Shown piece by piece: positions 1-6,854 of a DNA stretch of 10,448 bases. Source of the DNA: Opitutia bacterium (GTDB taxonomy: Bacteria; Verrucomicrobiota; Verrucomicrobiia; Opitutales; UBA953); assembly GCA_003485955.1 (NCBI GenBank), contig DNHH01000130.1, forward strand, positions 758 to 11,205. The letters run 5' to 3'. A program made the translations under genes and the position numbers. Position 1 is the stretch's first letter, and the number at the start of each line of letters is the position of its first letter. Under the pieces are notes generated by a model. That model searched no databases, had not been told where the DNA came from, and was given only the letters and a program-made list of their open reading frames with translations.

Positions 1-891
1 TCCCCGGGCGGCAAGATGTCCTGCTACCTCGCTATCTTAGCAACGATCAGTCCGGGCGACGAGGTCGTCATCCCTGCTCCTTATTGGGTCAGCTATCCTG
101 AGATGGTTAAACTTGCTGGCGGTATTCCTCGATTCGTCGTCGCTGAAGATACTACCGGTTTCAAGGTCACACCCGAACAACTCCGTGCCGTCTTAACCCC
201 TAAGACGCGTATGGTGGTTATCAATAGCCCGTCCAACCCGACCGGTGCTGTTTACACCCGTGCTGAACTAGAAGCCCTCGTAGCCATCTGCGTGAAGGCA
301 GGTGTCTGGATTCTTTCCGATGAAATTTACGAACACTTGGTCTACGACGAACAGTCAACCTGCAGCCCGGCGACGTTCTCGCCTGAAGCTGCTCGCCTAA
401 CGATCACGGTCTCGGGTTATGCCAAAACATATTCCATGACCGGTTGGCGCCTCGGCACTCTCGTTGCCTGCAAAGAAGTTTCCGCCGCCGTCGCTGACCT
501 TCAGAGCCAAACAACTTCCAATGCGACGACCTTCGCCCAGTTCGGTGCGCTGGCTGTGCATCAACATCCCGACAAAGCCAAAGCATCACTCGCTGAGATG
601 GCCGTCGCCTTTGATCGTCGTCGTCTAAAATTGCTCGCTGGTCTGAATGCAATCCCCGGTCTCACCTGTTACCGCTCTCAAGGTGCCTTCTACCTCTTCC
701 CAAATATTCGTAAATTCGGTCTGTCCTCGGCTGATTTCGCTGCACGTCTTTTAGAAGAAGAATTGGTTGCGGTCGTCCCAGGATCTGCATTCGGCGCTGA
801 AGGTTATATTCGCCTGAGTTATGCGACGTCCGATGCGATAATCGAGAAGGGCCTTGAAAGGCTCGCTCGATTCTGCGCCAAGCTCGGATAA
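1..891 (+). CDS. Class I/II PLP-dependent aminotransferase, aspartate type (5' end missing)
   Basis: Cytosolic fold-type I aminotransferase that moves an amino group between an amino acid (probably aspartate or an aromatic acid) and a 2-oxo acid. The frame is open from base 1, so the gene begins before the window; 296 residues are present and roughly 100 N-terminal ones are missing against the usual ~390-400. The Met at base 16 is internal. Visible motifs are PGDEV-PAPYWVSY, NSPSNPTG (Asn at about 235-237), SDEIYEHLVY (PLP-contacting Asp and Tyr), SGYAKTYSMTGWRLG with the Schiff-base lysine at 424-426, and IRLSYA with the substrate-carboxylate Arg at about 811-813. The residue before the catalytic lysine is Ala, where Ser is common. 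It is most like AspB-type (subgroup I-beta) aspartate or aspartate/prephenate aminotransferases; exact substrate cannot be read from sequence. It ends 7 bp from the convergent HAD gene, leaving no room for a separate terminator. Confidence 0.93.
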   Translation, partial: SPGGKMSCYLAILATISPGDEVVIPAPYWVSYPEMVKLAGGIPRFVVAEDTTGFKVTPEQLRAVLTPKTRMVVINSPSNPTGAVYTRAELEALVAICVKAGVWILSDEIYEHLVYDEQSTCSPATFSPEAARLTITVSGYAKTYSMTGWRLGTLVACKEVSAAVADLQSQTTSNATTFAQFGALAVHQHPDKAKASLAEMAVAFDRRRLKLLAGLNAIPGLTCYRSQGAFYLFPNIRKFGLSSADFAARLLEEELVAVVPGSAFGAEGYIRLSYATSDAIIEKGLERLARFCAKLG

Positions 892-898
892 GTCAGGC

Positions 899-1513
899 TT
901 AGGCCGATTCTACCATCACGCAGGGCATACCAGCCGCTTCGGCTGCCTCGCGTCCGCGTGGACTGTCTTCGATGACGACACACTGCGCAGGCTCGCGTCC
1001 AATCCTTCGGGCCGCTTCCAAGAAGATATCAGGGTAGGGCTTCTGCCGCACCACATCCTCGCACGTCACTACGGCCTCGAAGTGCGCTTCGAGATTAAGT
1101 TTACGCAAAGTCCGGCCAACGTGCTGACGTGTGCCGCCTGAAGCTACCGCCGTGCGCGCACCTTTACCGCGAACATGGTGCAAGACATGTAAAACATTTG
1201 GCCGAGCTTCGACGCCCGATTCCAAATGGTGATCTAGGAAAACATCCGTGTGCGACCGGATGATACGCGGGTCAAGTTTTAGCCCGTGTCTTTCGTGTAA
1301 ACGCGTACAGGTATCTTCCGTCGACATCCCTCCCATCGAACAAAAGAACTCCCAGTCAAAATCAAAGGGCTGCCCCGTTTGTTGTTCAATGGCATGCATC
1401 CATGATCGCTGGTGCAAGCGCATGGTTGCTGCCAAAGTGCCATCACAGTCAAAAATCCAACCCGGACGACTCAGGAGCGTCGTATCAATCGACTTGAGAA
1501 GGGTGTCGCTCAT
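899..1513 (-). CDS. HAD-superfamily hydrolase, beta-phosphoglucomutase/YqaB-like phosphatase
   Basis: Predicted cytosolic Mg-dependent phosphatase or phosphomutase of HAD subfamily IA, 204 aa, a normal length. All four HAD motifs are visible: motif I FDCDGT (nucleophile Asp22, acid/base Asp24), motif II ASGG (Ser125), motif III lysine in RQKPYPD (Lys158) and motif IV IEDSPRG (Glu182, Asp183). A helical cap lies between motifs I and II, with a GG at 61-62. Motif I continues as LAAT, where many relatives have LVDS or LVDT. The best overall resemblance is to YqaB and beta-phosphoglucomutase-like sugar-phosphate phosphatases; the substrate cannot be assigned. Its ATG overlaps the stop of the upstream SDR gene by 4 bases (ATGA arrangement at 1510-1513), which suggests translational coupling and one transcript. 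It is the last gene of the leftward FAH-ffh-SDR-HAD cluster. Confidence 0.9.
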   Translation of the reverse strand: MSDTLLKSIDTTLLSRPGWIFDCDGTLAATMRLHQRSWMHAIEQQTGQPFDFDWEFFCSMGGMSTEDTCTRLHERHGLKLDPRIIRSHTDVFLDHHLESGVEARPNVLHVLHHVRGKGARTAVASGGTRQHVGRTLRKLNLEAHFEAVVTCEDVVRQKPYPDIFLEAARRIGREPAQCVVIEDSPRGREAAEAAGMPCVMVESA

Positions 1514-2223
1514 GCAAAGTTATCTTCAATCGGCGGACGAAGCACGAGTTCGTGTACAGCCGCATCGGCTGGTAAACGTAAAAGTCCGATAATAGCTTCT
1601 GCCACCGTTTCAGGCTTTAGGTAGTCTGGACGAGCTTGTGCTCGAAAAGGCGTATCAATGCCGCCCGGGTAGACCGCGCTCACATGGATGCTGTGGGCTC
1701 TCCCTTCGCGTCGCATAACCCCTGTAAGAGCCTGGAAGGCACCTTTCGCTGCCGTATAACTACCGATGCTGGTATTGGCAAAGAGGGCAGCCGAAGAGAC
1801 CACATTCACAATCCGTCCACCGCCAGCTGTCGTCATCGATTTCCAGATTGGTTGGGTTAGTGCCAGTTGCGCTGTGCAGTTTAAATCCAACATCGCGGCA
1901 AATGCTTTGAGGTCGATGGACTCAATCCGTTCTTTGGCTAGATTCGCCCCTGCGTTATTTACGAGGATATCGACTTTGCCAAATTTTCGGATGGCTTCTT
2001 CGGAGAATTTTGCCGCAGCACTATGATCTGTTAAATCAAAGGCACGTGCCAAGAGTCGGTCGACCGGTAGGGCGAGTTCGGCCACCAACACGTTTAATTT
2101 TTCAGGATTACGTCCACAGAGCGCGAGTCGACAGCCTGCCTGGGCAAGTTGCAAAGCAAGGGACTTGCCGAGGCCTGAAGTGGCGCCAGAGACCAGGACA
2201 GTTTTGCCGTTCAGTGCAGTCAT
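1510..2223 (-). CDS. Short-chain dehydrogenase/reductase (SDR), classical type
   Basis: NAD(P)-dependent oxidoreductase with a Rossmann fold, 237 aa, typical for a classical SDR. The cofactor motif SGATSGLG is at residues 12-19, NNAG at 89-92, the structural Asn of the tetrad in LDLNC (Asn115), the catalytic Ser in VVSSAA (143-144) and YxxxK as YTAAK (Tyr156, Lys160), then YPGGIDT after the active site. The second strand ends CGRNPEKL; a basic residue there usually means a preference for NADP(H), which is inference. The substrate is unknown; FabG-like and general carbonyl reductases look alike at this level. A GGTGA four bases before the ATG is a weak ribosome-binding site. It lies 42 bp downstream of ffh and overlaps the HAD phosphatase by 4 bp, so it is probably co-transcribed with both. 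Confidence 0.92.
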   Translation of the reverse strand: MTALNGKTVLVSGATSGLGKSLALQLAQAGCRLALCGRNPEKLNVLVAELALPVDRLLARAFDLTDHSAAAKFSEEAIRKFGKVDILVNNAGANLAKERIESIDLKAFAAMLDLNCTAQLALTQPIWKSMTTAGGGRIVNVVSSAALFANTSIGSYTAAKGAFQALTGVMRREGRAHSIHVSAVYPGGIDTPFRAQARPDYLKPETVAEAIIGLLRLPADAAVHELVLRPPIEDNFA

Positions 2224-2234
2224 GCTGTCACCAT

Positions 2235-2253
2235 GAGAAGCCTAAGGCTTTTC
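2235..2253 (-). other. Short inverted repeat between ffh and the SDR gene
   Basis: AAGCCT-A-AGGCTT at 2238-2250 is a perfect 13-bp dyad, with partial extension to 2235 and 2253. As leftward RNA it can form a small hairpin with GCC/GGC at the core and a UUA loop, 12 bases before the SDR start codon. No U-run follows, so it is not a standard intrinsic terminator; it could be an mRNA-processing or stability element, or chance. Confidence 0.3.
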
Positions 2254-2265
2254 TGCCAGCCTAAG

Positions 2266-3642
2266 TCACCGACCAAAACGTCCACCACCCGGCGGACGGA
2301 ATCCGCCACCGCCTCCCATTTGGCCCATACGACGCATCAACTCTTTGCTCTTTCCGCCCTTCATCATGCGCATCATTTCACGCATTTGGCCAAACTGCTT
2401 GAGCATCCCGTTGACGTCGGCGACCTGGCTTCCCGATCCACGGGCAATGCGCGCACGGCGTGAGGCGTTGAGTAAATCAGGTTTACGACGTTCCCGCGGC
2501 GTCATCGAAAGTAAAATCGCCTCTGTCTTGCCCAGCATACTTTCTTCGCGAGCGCCCACCTGGACTGATCCCATGCCAGGAATCATTTTGAGTACGTCTC
2601 CCAAGGGTCCCATCTGCTTCATTTGTCGTAACTGACTTAAAAAATCATCGAGATCGAAATCCGCTTTGCGCATTTTCTCTGCCAAGCGCTCAGCTTCCTT
2701 TTGGTCGACGGTTGCTTGGGCACGTTCGACTAAGCTCACGACATCGCCCATGCCTAAGATGCGCCCAGCCATGCGTTCAGGGTGGAAGACCTCAAAGTCA
2801 GTTAACTTTTCGCCTGTACCCATGAAGCGCACCGGTACGCCGGTAACTTCACGCATCGAAAGTGTCGCTCCACCACGAGCATCGCCATCAAGTTTCGTTA
2901 AGATGATGCCCGTAAGCGGCGTGGCAGCATGGAACTTTGTTGCTACGTCGACCGCCTGTTGTCCGAGAGCCGCATCCGCCACCAAAAAGACTTCATGCGG
3001 CTGGAAGACTTCTCGGATGCGCCGGACTTCGGCCATCAGGTCTTCGTCGGCTTGCAGACGTCCTGCGGTATCAACAATCACACAGTCGGCGCCTGCACCC
3101 AAAGCTTGTGTCAAACAGTTGTGTGTTAATTCCGCAGCATCTTTGGATGTCCGGTCTGAATAAAATCCGAGACTTTCTTGTTTAGCTAAAATTTCTAACT
3201 GATCAATGGCTGCGGGCCGGTAGATGTCGGCGCCAATCAGGTAAGGCTTCTGCAGGCCTTCTTTGGTGCGTAAGTAGCGTCCAAGTTTTGCGGCCGAGGT
3301 TGTTTTTCCTGACCCGTGCAAACCAACGAGTAAGATGCGGAGTGGGCGGGTAGGGGAAAGGTTGCGTGCGCCTTCTCCCAGTAAACGTGTGAGTTCTTCT
3401 TGGATAACTTTCACCGCCATTTGTGCAGGCGAGACGGATTCGATGACGTCTTTTCCGAGGCACGCTACTTTCACTCGGTCTGTAAAATCGCGAGCCACTT
3501 TGAAGTGTACATCAGCCGCCATGAGGGCTGCGCGGACTTCGACGAGGGCGGGCTCAAGGTTTGACTCACTTAAGGTCGAAAGCCCGCGTAGATTACGGAG
3601 GGTCTTGGTAAGGCGCTCGGAGAGGGAAGCGAACATGGACAT
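2266..3642 (-). CDS. ffh: Signal recognition particle protein Ffh (SRP54 homologue)
   Basis: GTPase of the signal recognition particle. It binds 4.5S/SRP RNA and hydrophobic signal sequences on ribosomes and docks with FtsY at the membrane. At 458 aa it has full Ffh length and order: helical N domain (about 1-100), G domain (about 101-300) and methionine-rich M domain (about 303-430). G motifs seen are GLHGSGKTT (107-115), DTAGR (191-195), TKLDGDARGG (249-258) and GTGEK (275-279). The M domain has FLSQLRQMKQMG, the RNA-binding SRRARIARGSG (394-404), and a Met-rich end followed by a Gly-rich tail. His109 stands in the P-loop where Ffh usually has Gln. Alignment with E. coli Ffh (starts MF) suggests the second ATG, at 3636, could be the true start; neither has a clear Shine-Dalgarno. 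It lies 46 bp after the FAH-family gene on the same strand. Confidence 0.97.
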   Translation of the reverse strand: MSMFASLSERLTKTLRNLRGLSTLSESNLEPALVEVRAALMAADVHFKVARDFTDRVKVACLGKDVIESVSPAQMAVKVIQEELTRLLGEGARNLSPTRPLRILLVGLHGSGKTTSAAKLGRYLRTKEGLQKPYLIGADIYRPAAIDQLEILAKQESLGFYSDRTSKDAAELTHNCLTQALGAGADCVIVDTAGRLQADEDLMAEVRRIREVFQPHEVFLVADAALGQQAVDVATKFHAATPLTGIILTKLDGDARGGATLSMREVTGVPVRFMGTGEKLTDFEVFHPERMAGRILGMGDVVSLVERAQATVDQKEAERLAEKMRKADFDLDDFLSQLRQMKQMGPLGDVLKMIPGMGSVQVGAREESMLGKTEAILLSMTPRERRKPDLLNASRRARIARGSGSQVADVNGMLKQFGQMREMMRMMKGGKSKELMRRMGQMGGGGGFRPPGGGRFGR

Positions 3643-3647
3643 TACCA

Positions 3648-3683
3648 GTTAATGAGCCTCGGTTGGTCCTGCCAGCCCTTAAC
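3648..3683 (-). other. Dyad spanning the FAH-ffh intergenic gap
   Basis: GTTAA at 3648-3652 is matched by TTAAC at 3679-3683, and inside them GGTTGG (3661-3666) faces CCAGCC (3672-3677) across a 5-base loop. Pairing is better in rightward than in leftward RNA, where one C-A mismatch appears. It could be a weak hairpin or operator just before ffh; no T-run is present. Confidence 0.22.
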
Positions 3684-3688
3684 GACAA

Positions 3689-4501
3689 TTAACTCAAAAG
3701 CTCTTCCCCAACAGGATTCTCAAGTATACCGATGCCCGCAATCTCGGTAGCCATCATATCGCCAGGCTTAAGCCAGCGAGGCGGGGTACGTCCCATGCCT
3801 ACACCAGCTGGACTTCCGGTGATAATGACCGAGTTAGCAGGCACGGTGGAACTTCCTGAAAGAAAAACGAGAATCTGGGCGACGCTAAATAGCATGTCGG
3901 ACGTGTTAGCCTTTTGCATGACTTCGCCGTTGAGGCGGAATTCGATGTCCAAGTTTTGTGTATCGGGTACGGCATCGGCCGTCAGCAAGCAGGGTCCCAG
4001 TGGGCAAAAGGTGTCAAAAGATTTTCCGCGCGACCACTGCGTACCACCCCATTCTTTTTGCCAATCACGGGCGCTAACGTCGTTGGCGCATGTGTAACCT
4101 AGGACATTCGACAAGGCGTTCTCCGTCGTCGCATTACGGAAGTCGCGCCCGACAATCACCGCAAGCTCAGCTTCAAAATCAACTTTGTCGCTTCGAAGGT
4201 GACGCGGCAGGCGGACGGTTTCGCCCGAAGCAACCACCGATGCTGTGCTCTTCATAAAGACCGTCGGCCACGTTTGTGGGGCAACCCCAAACTCCTTCGC
4301 ATGCGCTGCGTAATTGACCCCAATTGCAAAAACCTCAGTCGGCTCTACCGGCGTTAGGAATCGACTTGGCTTTACTTTCTTACCCGTTGGTAAAAAGCGG
4401 ACACCGTCGCGCTCGAGCAATTCCCAGCTTTTATCAGCCTGTTGAAAGCAGTAGAGTGGGGCAGAACTCTGAGACTCGACACAGCGGAACACGCGCATCA
4501 T
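3689..4501 (-). CDS. Fumarylacetoacetate hydrolase (FAH) family protein
   Basis: Metal-dependent enzyme of the FAH superfamily, whose members hydrolyse, hydrate or decarboxylate short 2-oxo acids such as fumarylpyruvate, acylpyruvates, 2-hydroxyhepta-diene-dioate or oxaloacetate. It has 270 aa, with a short variable N-terminal part (1-55) and then the catalytic fold. Signatures are GVNYAAHAKE (61-70, with His67), the metal ligands in DFEAELAV (Glu110, Glu112) and NDVSARD (Asp141), RGKSFDTFCPLGP (Lys160), and ITGSPAGVGMGR...WLKPGD near the end, all close to the consensus. Substrate cannot be decided. Two adjacent ATGs (4501 and 4498) are possible starts. It is the first gene of the leftward cluster, and its start is only 17 bp from that of the divergent Gfo/Idh/MocA gene. 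Confidence 0.93.
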   Translation of the reverse strand: MMRVFRCVESQSSAPLYCFQQADKSWELLERDGVRFLPTGKKVKPSRFLTPVEPTEVFAIGVNYAAHAKEFGVAPQTWPTVFMKSTASVVASGETVRLPRHLRSDKVDFEAELAVIVGRDFRNATTENALSNVLGYTCANDVSARDWQKEWGGTQWSRGKSFDTFCPLGPCLLTADAVPDTQNLDIEFRLNGEVMQKANTSDMLFSVAQILVFLSGSSTVPANSVIITGSPAGVGMGRTPPRWLKPGDMMATEIAGIGILENPVGEELLS

Positions 4502-4518
4502 TTAAGGGTCTATATCTT
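4502..4518. promoter_or_regulatory. 17-bp divergent gap between FAH and Gfo/Idh/MocA starts
   Basis: Rightward, AAGGGT at 4504-4509 sits about ten bases before the ATG at 4519 and is a good Shine-Dalgarno; it decides that start. Leftward, TATAGA (plus-strand positions 4509-4514) lies seven bases before the ATG at 4501, the position expected of a -10 box for a leaderless message, but I find no -35 match. Promoters for at least one direction must lie inside the neighbouring coding sequence. Confidence 0.4.
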
Positions 4519-5832
4519 ATGCCTAACCGCAAGCAGAAGTCCGACTTATCCCGCCGAAACTTTATTAGCAAAGCTGCCGTATTTGGCGCAGGCTTAACCA
4601 TTCTTCCGCGTCACGTTTTTGGTCGCGGTTATATTCCACCCAGCGAAACCGTTAACCATGTGCTCATTGGTTGTGGAGGTATATCGCACATGCACACGGG
4701 TGCATGCGCGGGCGCGCTGCATCGGTGGATTGCCGTTTGTGATGTAGATGCCAATCGGATGAACGGTCGTGCCAATGAACTTAAAGGTGCCAATGGCGGA
4801 CAACTCCCGCGCACCGCTAAAGATTATCGCGAAGTGATCGGCCTGGCAGATGCCGATATTGTTCACGTCTGCACACCCCCACACTGGCATGGTCCCATCG
4901 GTGCCGCCGCTGCACGTGCCGGTAAAGCTGTTTGGGGTGAGAAGCCTCTGACGCGCACCATCGGCGAGGGGCTTGCTTTGGTTGATATTGTCCAGCGCGC
5001 CAAGGTGCCTTTCCGTGTGAACACCTGGTTCCGCCTTAATACCACAAATTACTACGGCATCGGTCCCGCTCGCGATATTCGCCGTATTGTTGCCAGTGGT
5101 GTACTCGGTTGGCCTTTAACTGTACGTGTCGCTTCTGGAGCCGGCGGTATCGAGTGGAAAGTGAATACCTGGTCCGGGAAGACTAACTTAGATCCTCAAC
5201 CTGTACCGCCGCACCTTGACTGGGATTTTTACTGCGGCCCCTCACCACTCATCCCGTATCACCCTCATCGCTGTCACGGTTCTTTCCGTGGCTACTGGAA
5301 TTTCGACCAAGGTGGCCTAGGCGACATGGGGCAGCACTTCCTCGATCCTGTACAATACTTCCTCGGCAAAGATGGCGAATACCCAGTGAGTGCTGAGTCC
5401 AATGCGCCACCCCAAGATGCGGTAGCTTGTGGCGTCTGGAAGACAGCAACCCTCACCTACCGCGATGGCTGTAAGGTGATTCTCGAATCCGAACTCTGCC
5501 CTGGCCACGGTACCCGTCCATTTATCGAAGGCCCTAAAGGTCGTCTCTGGGCAGACATGCGTACGGATCCGCCCGAGCTCGCTATTCAAGCACGCGAATT
5601 CCCTCTGCCCGAACATCAAGAAGATGATTTTGTGGCCGCCGTGCGCGAGCGTCGTCCATTCGGTTACGGCGTATCCGAAGCACACCACAGTTGCACAATG
5701 GTTAGCCTCGCTGCGCTTTCAGTCAGGCTTGGACGAAAGATTACGCTCTCTGCCGATGGTAAAGAAATTGTCGGCGACGCTCAAGCTCAACGACTGCACT
5801 CGCCCGAACTACGAAAACCATGGCTGCTTTAA
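4519..5832 (+). CDS. Gfo/Idh/MocA family oxidoreductase with Tat signal
   Basis: NAD(P)-dependent sugar or sugar-derivative dehydrogenase, exported folded by the twin-arginine route. The 437-aa protein starts with a Tat signal: SRRNF (Arg12-Arg13), then a hydrophobic stretch ending near residue 35. The Rossmann fold follows (VLIGCGGISHMH, 48-59; CDVD, 74-77), then HVCTPPHWHG, the catalytic-lysine motif WGEKPL (Lys142) and GGLGDMGQHFLD (265-276) with Asp269 and His273 in the expected active-site places. The C-terminus, LRKPWLL, resembles the RKPW-type endings of many Planctomycetes and Verrucomicrobia members. The frame is open back to 4324, but a start there would put about 65 residues before the Tat motif; the ATG at 4519 with AAGGGT about ten bases upstream is preferred. 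The sugar substrate is unknown. It is first in a rightward group with the secreted protein and aroK. Confidence 0.92.
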   Translation: MPNRKQKSDLSRRNFISKAAVFGAGLTILPRHVFGRGYIPPSETVNHVLIGCGGISHMHTGACAGALHRWIAVCDVDANRMNGRANELKGANGGQLPRTAKDYREVIGLADADIVHVCTPPHWHGPIGAAAARAGKAVWGEKPLTRTIGEGLALVDIVQRAKVPFRVNTWFRLNTTNYYGIGPARDIRRIVASGVLGWPLTVRVASGAGGIEWKVNTWSGKTNLDPQPVPPHLDWDFYCGPSPLIPYHPHRCHGSFRGYWNFDQGGLGDMGQHFLDPVQYFLGKDGEYPVSAESNAPPQDAVACGVWKTATLTYRDGCKVILESELCPGHGTRPFIEGPKGRLWADMRTDPPELAIQAREFPLPEHQEDDFVAAVRERRPFGYGVSEAHHSCTMVSLAALSVRLGRKITLSADGKEIVGDAQAQRLHSPELRKPWLL

Positions 5833-5888
5833 GTTCGCACCCGAAATTTCTGCAGACTGCAAATACTACACCAGCCATTCGAACATTT

Positions 5889-5894
5889 TATAAT
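5889..5894 (+). promoter_or_regulatory. Candidate -10 box before the secreted protein
   Basis: TATAAT is a perfect -10 hexamer in a short AT-rich gap (5833-5904). Ten bases separate it from the ATG at 5905, so a transcript starting 6-7 bases downstream would have almost no leader. The -35 region is poor: ACTACA at 5865-5870 matches only the last three bases with an 18-bp spacer. Because the gap is AT-rich, a chance match is possible. Confidence 0.4.
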
Positions 5895-5904
5895 CTCTAA
5901 TTGT

Positions 5905-6813
5905 ATGCGCCTATACATCGCTATCTTTGCTCTCTTGTGTGTTGCGAACCCGGCCCTGCACGCGGCCGACCTCGCACGTTATGAACCCATCCTGAAACAA
6001 GCAGATGCAGTTTTCGTCGGCCCGAAATCGCCTGCGCGGCTTTCAGCGATGGTTGCTGTGCATCAGGCAACCCTCGACCTCGGCAATCCTACACGTACCG
6101 ATGATGGTACCCAGGCATGGTGGTTTGAGCAACTCCGTCAGCGCCTCAAAAATAATGCTGATCCTGAGGTAACCTATTTTCTCGAAACCGAGCTTTGCTT
6201 TGCCCCCGAACCTAAGAAGCCAGCGGTGATGCAGACTTCCGCGCCGGTCACTCAAGTTCCTTATCAAGCCGGCCAAGGCACGATGGCTTCGCTTGCAGAT
6301 ACTGCGCGCTCACTCGATTTAGGCGAACGTCCTCGACTCACCGTCGATCAACTTCGCGCGATGGCGAAGGATACCAAACTCAAAGCCGACGAATCCGATC
6401 GTGCGCTCATTTTGCTACGTCGCATGAATCCAGCCTTGGCCGCGCCACTTCTTTGGGAGCGCCTCCAGTCGGCTAAAAAGCGTTCTGAAGTGATGTTATG
6501 GGAAGAACAGTTAATGCGCGTGCCCGTAAAGACTATCGGCAAGGTTGCCTATGACGAAAAATGGTCCGCCCCTGTGAAGGCTGCTTGGTTGCGCATCGCC
6601 GCTGCTCGCTCCCAATTACCAGTCACCGCACCAAGTCGTGCGGGATGGATCGAGTTATTAAAAGGTCCTGCTAACGAAAACACCGAAGCCGCCTGGGACG
6701 CTGTCCCCCGTGTCTTTAAAGCAAGTGACCGTGCTGACCTTGAGGCCATTGCCAAGACCCTTCCTGAGCGTCTCGCACCCCGTGCCAAGCTAGCCATAGG
6801 CCTAGTGCGTTGA
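5905..6813 (+). CDS. Unrecognised secreted protein, 302 aa
   Basis: I do not recognise this family. Residues 1-20 look like a Sec signal peptide: Arg2, a hydrophobic core IAIFALLCVA, and a likely cut after ALHA (residue 20). There is no lipobox Cys near the cut and no later membrane segment, so it is probably periplasmic. The mature part is helix-rich: a charged N-terminal section (about 22-92), a linker rich in Pro, Thr, Gln and Gly (about 98-125, including PVTQVPYQAGQG), and an Ala/Leu/Arg/Lys-rich helical section (about 130-302) that could be a helical-repeat fold. No catalytic motif or cysteine pair is visible. Codon use matches its neighbours and third positions look coding. It follows the Gfo/Idh/MocA gene by 72 bp, possibly with its own promoter, and precedes aroK by 41 bp. 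No ribosome-binding site is clear. Confidence 0.8.
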   Translation: MRLYIAIFALLCVANPALHAADLARYEPILKQADAVFVGPKSPARLSAMVAVHQATLDLGNPTRTDDGTQAWWFEQLRQRLKNNADPEVTYFLETELCFAPEPKKPAVMQTSAPVTQVPYQAGQGTMASLADTARSLDLGERPRLTVDQLRAMAKDTKLKADESDRALILLRRMNPALAAPLLWERLQSAKKRSEVMLWEEQLMRVPVKTIGKVAYDEKWSAPVKAAWLRIAAARSQLPVTAPSRAGWIELLKGPANENTEAAWDAVPRVFKASDRADLEAIAKTLPERLAPRAKLAIGLVR

Positions 6814-6854
6814 CCGACGCTTGCCCTCGGTCTGTCGGTTAGATTGGATGCAGC

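Noticed and set aside
1248..1860. Several plus-strand open frames across the HAD and SDR genes
   Set aside because: They are antisense to two well-conserved enzymes and have no coherent protein features or ribosome-binding sites.
2666..3163. 165-codon plus-strand open frame inside ffh
   Set aside because: Shadow of the ffh G domain; Ser/Arg-rich translation without family features.
4324..4518. In-frame extension of the Gfo/Idh/MocA gene to an ATG at 4324 (502-aa product)
   Set aside because: It would place about 65 unrelated residues before a Tat signal that must be N-terminal, it is antisense to the conserved FAH coding region, and a good Shine-Dalgarno precedes the ATG at 4519.
5833..5884. 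GTTCG...CGAAC inverted repeat after the Gfo/Idh/MocA gene as a terminator
   Set aside because: Arms are only 5 bp and separated by 42 bases, with no strong inner stem.
6813..6839. ACCGAC...GTCGGT inverted repeat after the secreted-protein gene as a terminator
   Set aside because: Six-bp stem with a 15-base loop and no U-run; too weak, and aroK starts 16 bases later.
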